From: Vagococcus fluvialis bH819
GTDB lineage: Bacteria > Bacillota > Bacilli > Lactobacillales > Vagococcaceae
NCBI RefSeq assembly: GCF_900163795.1
Contig: NZ_FWFD01000002.1
Coordinates: 1-64,000 of the forward strand
DNA length: 64,000 bases
Direction of reading: 5' to 3'
The position numbers and the translations under genes were made by a program. Of the stretch, positions 58,074 through 64,000 are shown piece by piece (position 1 is the stretch's first letter; each line of letters starts with the position of its first letter). The notes under the pieces were generated by a model. That model made no database searches, was not told where the DNA came from, and saw only the letters and a program-made list of their open reading frames with translations.

Positions 58074-59573
58074 TTAATTTTTCATCTTGCGTAGTGAGTA
58101 TATTGTACCAAAAAAATCACCATTCTGTCCTTCTATCATTAAATTAGTTTGATGATCTTCTGGAAAAATACGGCTAGTCATGACATCTTCACCTTTATTT
58201 ATAAAAATTTCAATCGTGGATTGGTCCACAAAAATATCCAACTCTAATTTCTTGTTTTTAGGTACTATTAGAGAACGTGTAACACCAAATTCTTCTGCAA
58301 AAGAAACGCCAGCGTGCTGACGATCAATTTTTAATACTCCTTTTTTTGTATCAAAAAATAATTTAAATGATTCTTCTGCGGAATTATCAGAAAATAAATG
58401 TAAAACACCTGAAGAGTTAGAACTAAAAGATAGATTTAACTCATAAGAATTAGTAGTATTTTTTGCGATAGTTTTTAAGTCGGATGTTAGAGTTCCTTTT
58501 ATTGAAGTAGCATCTTCCCTTAATTCTGCTGTTTCAATAACAGGAAATTGGTATAATTTTCCCTCTTTAATAGTTAGTTCTTTAACCAAACTTAAACAAT
58601 GTGCCCAACCATCTTTAAAAGTAGGATAATCAATTTCTGGTAATCCAAGCCAACTAATACTTAAACATCTACCGTTTTCATCTGTAAAAGCTTGGGTAGC
58701 ATAAACGTCAAATCCATAATCAAGGTTTTTAATTTCTGAAGGGCTATTAATAGTTAAATGTTTTAAATCAAAAGAGTCTCCCAAAATATAAGTATTCGGA
58801 TAAATATTTTCATAAGACATAATAGACTTATCTAAACCTTGAGGACAGAATATTAAAAGTGGTTGCTCCTCAACAAATAATAGATTCGGACATTCTACCA
58901 TGAATCCTATTTTCTGATGAGTGTAGTTTAAATCACCTAATAAATCCCAATCAGTTAAATTAGTAGATTCAAAAATAATAATTTTTCCTTCTTCATCAGA
59001 GTTTTGAGCGCCAAGTATCATCAAATAATTACCTTTATAAGAAATAATTTGAGGATCACGAACATGATCAGTGTAGCCTTTGATTGGAAAATCAACCAAA
59101 GGGCTGTTGATTTTTTTGATAGTACTGTCTTTTTTCATCATGGCACCTAGTTGATAGGACTGTCTATGCCATTCTTCATCTCGCACATTGCCAGAATAGG
59201 AAAGAAATAATTCTTCTCCAATGGGGAAGGCAGTTCCTGAATAAACACCGTGACTATCAAAAGTATAACTAGGTTCTAGCGCAATTCCTTTTTGAGTCCA
59301 GTCAACCAAATTTTTGGAAGTCAAATGGTACCATGATTTTAAACCATGAACAGCGCCAAATGGATAAAATTGATAAAAGAGATGCCACTCATTATTGAAG
59401 TAAGAAAAACCATTAGGATCGTTTAAAAGTCCAGATTTAGGTTGTATATGATAGTTAAGTCTCCACGGAGCATCTTTAACATTTTTTTCTAAAAAGGATG
59501 TATAATCTTTACTCCAATTTTTATAGGATTGATAGCGTAATTCTCGTGACCATTCATTAATTACTCGCGTCAT
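58074..59573 (-). CDS. scrB: Sucrose-6-phosphate hydrolase (GH32)
   Basis: A 499-residue family 32 hydrolase that splits sucrose 6-phosphate into glucose 6-phosphate and fructose. Nucleophile Asp in LLNDPNGF near 53, RDPQ transition-state Asp in HVRDPQII near 173, and acid/base Glu in VECPNLL near 228; C-terminal beta-sandwich present. ATG 59573 follows AAGGAG by nine bases; a TTG three codons upstream is weaker. First gene of scrB-scrR, divergent from scrA. Confidence 0.93.
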   Translation of the reverse strand: MTRVINEWSRELRYQSYKNWSKDYTSFLEKNVKDAPWRLNYHIQPKSGLLNDPNGFSYFNNEWHLFYQFYPFGAVHGLKSWYHLTSKNLVDWTQKGIALEPSYTFDSHGVYSGTAFPIGEELFLSYSGNVRDEEWHRQSYQLGAMMKKDSTIKKINSPLVDFPIKGYTDHVRDPQIISYKGNYLMILGAQNSDEEGKIIIFESTNLTDWDLLGDLNYTHQKIGFMVECPNLLFVEEQPLLIFCPQGLDKSIMSYENIYPNTYILGDSFDLKHLTINSPSEIKNLDYGFDVYATQAFTDENGRCLSISWLGLPEIDYPTFKDGWAHCLSLVKELTIKEGKLYQFPVIETAELREDATSIKGTLTSDLKTIAKNTTNSYELNLSFSSNSSGVLHLFSDNSAEESFKLFFDTKKGVLKIDRQHAGVSFAEEFGVTRSLIVPKNKKLELDIFVDQSTIEIFINKGEDVMTSRIFPEDHQTNLMIEGQNGDFFGTIYSLRKMKN

Positions 59574-59750
59574 ATTATTCAACTCCTTTTTTATACGTTT
59601 ATCATAAATAATATAGCATCAAATGTCAAACGAACAACATTGATTTATTAATGTTAAAAAGTCTTTTTTATATTTTTTTGTTAAACGTTTGACAATTTCA
59701 GGAATCTAAGTATTATATTAAGTATAAAGATAAAAGAAGGGGAGAGAGAA
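59574..59750. promoter_or_regulatory. Divergent scrB/scrA promoters with ScrR-type operators
   Basis: scrB (minus): TTGACA (59629-59624), 17 bases, TATGAT (59606-59601). scrA (plus): TTGACA (59689-59694), 16 bases, TATTAT (59711-59716). Operators: GTTAAACGTTTGAC (59680-59693), nearly palindromic and covering the scrA -35, and GTCAAACGAACAAC (59625-59638) covering the scrB -35. A weaker TACGTTTATC lies at 59594. Both promoters can thus be blocked by one repressor. Confidence 0.85.
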
Positions 59751-61661
59751 ATGAATCATAAAAAAGTTGCTCAAGAGATTCAGAAAGCTTTAGGGGAAGA
59801 CAACTTGGTTGGTGCAGCGCACTGTGCGACACGTTTAAGATTAGTTGTTAGAGATAAAAAACTTATCAAGCAAAAAGAATTAGATGATAACGAAGACGTT
59901 AAAGGAACGTTTGAAGCCAATGGCCAGTATCAAATTATCATTGGTCCAGGGGATGTTGATAAAGTTTACAAAGAATTGGTTTCGCTTACAGGAGTGAAAG
60001 AGGCTTCTACAGATGATTTAAAAGAAATTGCTAATAGCTCGGGTAAAAAGCCGAATCCGTTTATGCAATTAATAAAAGTTCTTTCAGATATTTTTGTTCC
60101 AATTGTTCCTGCATTAGTTGCTGGTGGTTTATTAATGGCAATTAATAATGTACTAACGTCCCAAGGTTTATTTGGTCCACAATCAGTGGTTGAAATGTAT
60201 CCAGCTATTAAAGATTTAGCATCAATTATTAACTTGCTATCAGCTGCGCCATTTGCTTTCTTACCGATTTTAGTTGGTTTTTCAGCAACAAAGAGATTTG
60301 GTGGAAACCCTTATTTAGGAGCTGCAATGGGGATGGCAATGGTTATGCCAGATTTAGTTAATGGTTATGGGGTGGCTAATGCAATCTCAGAAGGTACTAT
60401 GCCTTATTGGAACGTATTTGGTTTGAATATTGCACAAGCCGGTTATCAAGGGTCAGTTTTACCAGTTCTTGCAGTGGCATTTATCTTAGCAAACTTAGAA
60501 AAATTCTTCCATAAACATATCAGTAAAGCATTGGATTTTACATTTACACCTATGTTGAGTTTGATTATTACAGGGTTTTTAACGTTTGCGATTGTTGGAC
60601 CATTTATGCGTGGTGTTTCTGATGGTTTAACGGATAGTTTGGTTTGGTTATATGAATCAACAGGAGCTTTTGGTATGGGGGTGTTTGGAACATTCTACTC
60701 AACGATTGTTATCACAGGACTTCACCAAAGTTTTCCAGCAATTGAAACGACATTGTTAGCAGATGTTGCTAAAACAGGTGGTTCATTCATCTTTCCAGTA
60801 GCTTCTATGGCAAATGTTGCACAAGGTGGGGCAGCGTTAGCGGTGTTTTTCTTAACTAAAAGTGAAAAGCAAAAAAGTTTAGCTTCATCAGCAAGTTTGT
60901 CGGCCATGCTAGGCATTACAGAGCCAGCAATTTTTGGTGTAAATTTAAAATTAAAATACCCATTTATCTGCGCCATGATAGCTTCAGGTATTGCTTCAGC
61001 TTTTATTGGCTTCTTTCACGTATTGGCAACAGCAATGGGACCAGCTAGTGTGATTGGCTTTATTTCAATAGCGACATCATCTATTCCAATGTTCATGATT
61101 GGGATCGTCATTAGTATTATCATTTCGTTTACATTAACATTTATGTATGGAAAGAAAAAAATGAAAAAAGATACTACGGAGGAAGAATTGATGAAGTCGG
61201 CAGTTGATAGAGAAACAGTATACGCTCCTGTTCCTGGTGAAATCATTGAGTTGAAAAATGTAGCGGATCCTGTTTTTTCTTCTGAAGCAATGGGAAAAGG
61301 GGTAGCAATTATACCTAGAAAAGGTGAGATTATAGCACCATTAAACGGAGTAATAACAGCGCTCTATGAAAGTAAACATGCTTATGGAATGGTGACAGAT
61401 AGTGGAATAGAACTACTAATTCATATTGGAATTGATACAGTATCTATGTCAGGAGATGGATTTGAAAGTTTTGTATCTAAAGGACAACATGTGGCTCAAG
61501 GGGAAAAAATAAGCACTTTTGATATTGAAAAAATTAAAAAGAATGATTTAGATCCAACAGTAATGTTGATTGTCACAAATACATCTGAGTATGAGACTAT
61601 CTCAGTTTTAAATCACGGAAATATTAATCAAAATCAAGCAGTATTGGCAGTGAGTAAATAA
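59751..61661 (+). CDS. scrA: Sucrose PTS transporter EIIBCA
   Basis: A 636-residue permease. EIIB Cys in [12 protein letters not shown] at about residue 25; EIIC about 105-460 with [12 protein letters not shown] and many membrane segments; EIIA with KHAYGMV and phosphohistidine in [12 protein letters not shown] at about 558. It imports sucrose as sucrose 6-phosphate. GGGGAG precedes the ATG. Divergent from scrB-scrR. Confidence 0.93.
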   Translation: MNHKKVAQEIQKALGEDNLVGAAHCATRLRLVVRDKKLIKQKELDDNEDVKGTFEANGQYQIIIGPGDVDKVYKELVSLTGVKEASTDDLKEIANSSGKKPNPFMQLIKVLSDIFVPIVPALVAGGLLMAINNVLTSQGLFGPQSVVEMYPAIKDLASIINLLSAAPFAFLPILVGFSATKRFGGNPYLGAAMGMAMVMPDLVNGYGVANAISEGTMPYWNVFGLNIAQAGYQGSVLPVLAVAFILANLEKFFHKHISKALDFTFTPMLSLIITGFLTFAIVGPFMRGVSDGLTDSLVWLYESTGAFGMGVFGTFYSTIVITGLHQSFPAIETTLLADVAKTGGSFIFPVASMANVAQGGAALAVFFLTKSEKQKSLASSASLSAMLGITEPAIFGVNLKLKYPFICAMIASGIASAFIGFFHVLATAMGPASVIGFISIATSSIPMFMIGIVISIIISFTLTFMYGKKKMKKDTTEEELMKSAVDRETVYAPVPGEIIELKNVADPVFSSEAMGKGVAIIPRKGEIIAPLNGVITALYESKHAYGMVTDSGIELLIHIGIDTVSMSGDGFESFVSKGQHVAQGEKISTFDIEKIKKNDLDPTVMLIVTNTSEYETISVLNHGNINQNQAVLAVSK

Positions 61662-61702
61662 AAAAGAGACGAATGACTTTTGAAGTTATTCGTCTCTTTT
61701 CT
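61661..61702. terminator. Bidirectional terminator
   Basis: AAAAGAGACGAAT pairs with ATTCGTCTCTTTT; extends through ACTT/AGT. It serves scrA (plus) and the GrdB-like gene (minus). Confidence 0.92.
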
Positions 61703-62217
61703 TAAAATAGTAACTCAGAGTAATTAGTGATATCTTCTTTATGAGCTTTTCTAGAAGTGACTAAAGCCATATTTTTAAAAGAATCTTGCAAACCAATGCC
61801 ACCTTTTGAGGGCATTTTAACAATTGTAATTTCATTTTTAAACAATTCTGTAGCAGGATTTTCAATTGCCATGGAAGCAACTGATGAAATTCCGCTAGCT
61901 TCAAAAGCTTTGGCTAATCTAGCAGCCATCTCACCAAAATTAGGATATTGCATGGCTGGACCGCAAAGTACAGCATCAATTTCAAATTTTTGAGCAAATC
62001 CAATAAATTTTTTTTCTACTTCTTCTGCATGTGATAAATAGTATTGATCACCACAAAATAAAGTTGCAACAAGATCCACATCAAGAGATTGAAACATAGG
62101 TTTTAAAATTTCACCAGGACCAAGTGCAGATTTTTTACCGCTAGGAGGTAGCATAGCATTTTCATCACTGCCCATTCCAGCTTGAACATGGTTTAAAATT
62201 AGAGCTATTTTTTTCAT
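61702..62217 (-). CDS. GrdB-related protein in a PTS operon
   Basis: A 171-residue protein resembling part of the glycine/sarcosine/betaine reductase B subunit: LILNHVQAGMGSDENAML, VATLFCGDQYYLSH, VLCGPAMQYPNFGEMAARLAK, ASMAIENPATELFKNEI. In reductases the segment after GPA carries the active selenocysteine or cysteine; here it reads NFGEMAARL, so redox catalysis of that type is unlikely. It is the last gene after PTS EIIB and EIIC genes. The role is unknown; a sugar-pathway or regulatory role is possible. GGAGG precedes the ATG. Confidence 0.65.
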   Translation of the reverse strand: MKKIALILNHVQAGMGSDENAMLPPSGKKSALGPGEILKPMFQSLDVDLVATLFCGDQYYLSHAEEVEKKFIGFAQKFEIDAVLCGPAMQYPNFGEMAARLAKAFEASGISSVASMAIENPATELFKNEITIVKMPSKGGIGLQDSFKNMALVTSRKAHKEDITNYSELLF

Positions 62218-62235
62218 TATCTGTCATCCTCCGAG

Positions 62236-63594
62236 TTATAAGGCATCAAAATCAAAATCATCAAAACTAATGTCATCTTCTTCTTTTTGTTCTAAAGCGG
62301 CAGCTTCTTCTCTAAGGTACTGATTATCCATTACTTTTATAAATGGATAATAGATAAACATGCCTAGTATGAAAAGAATTCCCTGAAGAACGGCACCTTG
62401 CCAACCACTGACTAGTAATCCAGAAAAAATGATAGGTGTTGTCCACGGTAGCTGGATTCCATTAGTAAAAGGTACTAGCCCAAGATTCATAGCAAAGTAA
62501 GCGATGATAATATTCACTGTAGGAACTAGAACGAAAGGAATTAAAATAACTGGATTTAAAACGATAGGTAAACCAAAAATAATAGGTTCATTAATACCAA
62601 AAATTCCTGGTACTAAGGATAATTGTGATAATTTTTTGATTCGCTGACTTTTACAAACAATAATCATAACAACAATTAAAGAAAGCGTAGAACCTGCACC
62701 ACCAAAAGTTGCAAACATATCTTGAAATTGACCTGTAATAATGTTTGGAATCGGTAGACCGTCTTTATATGCTTCAAGATTTTCCATAGATAACGCACGT
62801 AAAACAGGATTGAAAACAGCTCCAACGACGCTACCACCATTAATTCCAAAAAACCAGAAAAAATGTAAGAATAAGTAAGCAATGACCATAGCACCTAAAG
62901 TATTACCAAGAGATAAGAGAGGTGCTTGAAGTAATTTAAAAATAACCTCTTGTAAGTTTCCATAAGGTGTTAAGGCTGAAAGCCAATTAATGATAAAAAA
63001 GAAAAAAACAACGACAAAACTAGGAATAAGTGCCTCAAAAGACTTCACAACTGTGGGAGGCACACCATCGGGCATTTTAATAGTCCATCCTTTTTTTAGA
63101 ACCCAAACAAAAAGTCTAGTAGCTACTAAAGCAGTGATCATTCCTAAAAATAAACCTCTAGAACCAACCCACTTTAAGGGCAAGCTACCTACTTCGTAAA
63201 CTATTTCTGTATCTACTGGGGTAAAAAAAGTAACATAAGGTGTAACAATGAAGAAGGATACCAAAGATACAACTGCTGCTTGCATCGCATCTTCATCAAA
63301 CTGCTTAGCTAAACTATAACCAATACCAGCTACAGCAAGAATTGTCATTACATCAAAGCTAGCATTTGCAGGGACGGACATATGTTGAGCCCATTCCGAA
63401 CCAAGAACAGCGGACATCCAACCGTCCCATTGCGATAAAGGAAAGTTTGCGATTAAAAGAAAAAGAGAGCCTACAATTAGTAAAGGGGTAGATAATAAGA
63501 ATCCATCTCTAATGGCAATTAAATACTTATTCTCACCAATCACTCGGGCCATTGGTGTTAACATTCTTTCTAACCAATCTAAAAATTTTTTCAA
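62236..63594 (-). CDS. PTS EIIC, lactose/cellobiose family
   Basis: A 452-residue EIIC: GENKYLIAIRDGFLLSTPLL near the start, KMPDGVPPTVVKSFEALIPS (about 180-199) and FGINEPIIFGLPIVLNPVIL (about 339-358), about ten membrane segments and an acidic tail rich in Asp/Glu/Phe. The start appears to be TTG at 63594, nine bases after GGGAGG; the next ATG is ten codons in and has no site. It pairs with the EIIB gene 15 bases upstream. Sugar unknown. Confidence 0.88.
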   Translation of the reverse strand: MKKFLDWLERMLTPMARVIGENKYLIAIRDGFLLSTPLLIVGSLFLLIANFPLSQWDGWMSAVLGSEWAQHMSVPANASFDVMTILAVAGIGYSLAKQFDEDAMQAAVVSLVSFFIVTPYVTFFTPVDTEIVYEVGSLPLKWVGSRGLFLGMITALVATRLFVWVLKKGWTIKMPDGVPPTVVKSFEALIPSFVVVFFFFIINWLSALTPYGNLQEVIFKLLQAPLLSLGNTLGAMVIAYLFLHFFWFFGINGGSVVGAVFNPVLRALSMENLEAYKDGLPIPNIITGQFQDMFATFGGAGSTLSLIVVMIIVCKSQRIKKLSQLSLVPGIFGINEPIIFGLPIVLNPVILIPFVLVPTVNIIIAYFAMNLGLVPFTNGIQLPWTTPIIFSGLLVSGWQGAVLQGILFILGMFIYYPFIKVMDNQYLREEAAALEQKEEDDISFDDFDFDAL

Positions 63595-63608
63595 TAAAAT
63601 CGACCTCC

Positions 63609-63941
63609 CTAGTCCTTCTTAAATGTTTTAATAACTTTTAAAACGTCTTTTAGAGCTTTTTCACCGTTCATCATTCCGTACGCTTCTGGATCGATAGAGC
63701 AAACGGGGATTCCTTGTGGTTCATACTCTATTTTTGTTTTTTCAAGGATGAATCTAACTTGAGGACCTAAAACAATCGCTATTGGTTTTTCTTTCTCGAC
63801 CATTTCTTTGGCTCTACCCACTGGATAAGCAGAAATTTCAAGCGGCATATCATGTGATTTGACAACCTCCATCATTTTATTAACCATAATACTTGTCGAC
63901 ATACCTGCATCACAAAATAAATAAATTTTCTTAATGTTCAT
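63609..63941 (-). CDS. PTS EIIB, lactose/cellobiose family
   Basis: A 110-residue EIIB: KKIYLFCDAGMSTSIMV with the phosphocysteine at about residue 10, then PLEISAYPVGRA and IVLGPQVRFILEK. It hands phosphate to the sugar at the EIIC encoded next. Its EIIA is not in the window. AAGGAGG precedes the ATG and overlaps the stop of the upstream frame. Confidence 0.92.
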   Translation of the reverse strand: MNIKKIYLFCDAGMSTSIMVNKMMEVVKSHDMPLEISAYPVGRAKEMVEKEKPIAIVLGPQVRFILEKTKIEYEPQGIPVCSIDPEAYGMMNGEKALKDVLKVIKTFKKD

Positions 63942-63954
63942 TATATTTTCCTCC

Positions 63955-64000
63955 TTAATTTATAGGTGCTTTTATTCTTTTCTCATATGCTGCTAACCAC
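63955..64000 (-). CDS. C-terminal end of a gene running off the window
   Basis: Open frame on the minus strand entering at the window edge and ending WLAAYEKRIKAPIN-stop, 13 bases before the EIIB start. The spacing suits an upstream gene in the same PTS operon, perhaps a glycosidase or EIIA, but the fragment is too short to identify. Confidence 0.4.
   Translation of the reverse strand, partial: WLAAYEKRIKAPIN

Overview
The window looks like chromosomal DNA of a low-GC Gram-positive lactic acid bacterium, most likely an enterococcus relative (Enterococcaceae; Vagococcus or a close genus is my guess, not proven by the sequence). Grounds: AT-rich genes with strong GGAGG ribosome sites, eight phosphotransferase (PTS) protein genes of several families, a maltose locus (malT diverging from malP-pgmB-galM, then mapP and a LacI regulator) and a mannose locus (mptR-mptB-mptA-mptC-mptD-manO) laid out as in Enterococcus faecalis, and a BusR/OpuA osmotic module of the lactococcal/streptococcal type. 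I see no rRNA, tRNA, CRISPR array, transposase or prophage genes.

Layout. 0.1-8.8 kb: maltose uptake and phosphorolysis, with three palindromic operators in the divergent malP/malT gap. 9-9.7 kb: a hicAB toxin-antitoxin pair with its operator inside the promoter. 9.9-11.2 kb: an orphan lactose/cellobiose-family EIIC behind a sigma-54 promoter. 11.2-13.7 kb: a tyrosine-rich secreted peptide, an ABC exporter-like pair and a DUF1722 protein. 14-17.2 kb: DUF924, membrane-anchored glycerophosphodiesterase and a HAD phosphatase. 17.2-21.1 kb: glycine-betaine transporter opuA and its regulator busR with a 22-bp-spaced operator. 21.3-26.5 kb: a dual-domain cell-wall hydrolase, ysxC, a 55-aa protein, an FAD oxidase, an MntE-type cation exporter and an 88-aa unknown. 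26.6-31.2 kb: aminotransferase and fused amino-acid ABC transporter diverging from a GldA/HcxA-like dehydrogenase. 31.3-36.7 kb: a beta-glucoside operon controlled by a LicT-type antiterminator (two RAT sites, one cre), ending in a histidine-phosphatase lipoprotein. 36.9-42.7 kb: an oligopeptide-binding protein, pepT, an SDR and a fumarate-reductase-like lipoprotein. 42.9-50.1 kb: sigma-54-dependent mannose PTS with its activator and repeated putative activator sites. 50.4-56.7 kb: opp oligopeptide importer. 57.1-61.7 kb: sucrose regulon. 61.7-64 kb: a lactose-family PTS EIIB/EIIC with a GrdB-like protein, running off the window.

The most unusual content is not a gene. At eleven intergenic places there are copies of a roughly 120-base nested-hairpin repeat (about nine full or nearly full, several compact, several left-half fragments). 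Arms vary in sequence but keep pairing, so the structure rather than the sequence seems to be conserved. Most copies sit directly after a stop codon in the sense direction; two even overlap the stop codon. Full copies are regularly followed by a left-half fragment, two copies form a 122-bp tandem, and three copies share an extra downstream module carrying a rho-independent terminator. This family is the best candidate for something undescribed here.

The genes together describe a sugar-fermenting, peptide-scavenging bacterium: PTS import of maltose, beta-glucosides, mannose/glucose, sucrose and at least two unidentified sugars; import and hydrolysis of peptides; osmolyte uptake under c-di-AMP-type control; and layered regulation by LacI repressors, antitermination, catabolite repression, CodY-like boxes and sigma-54.
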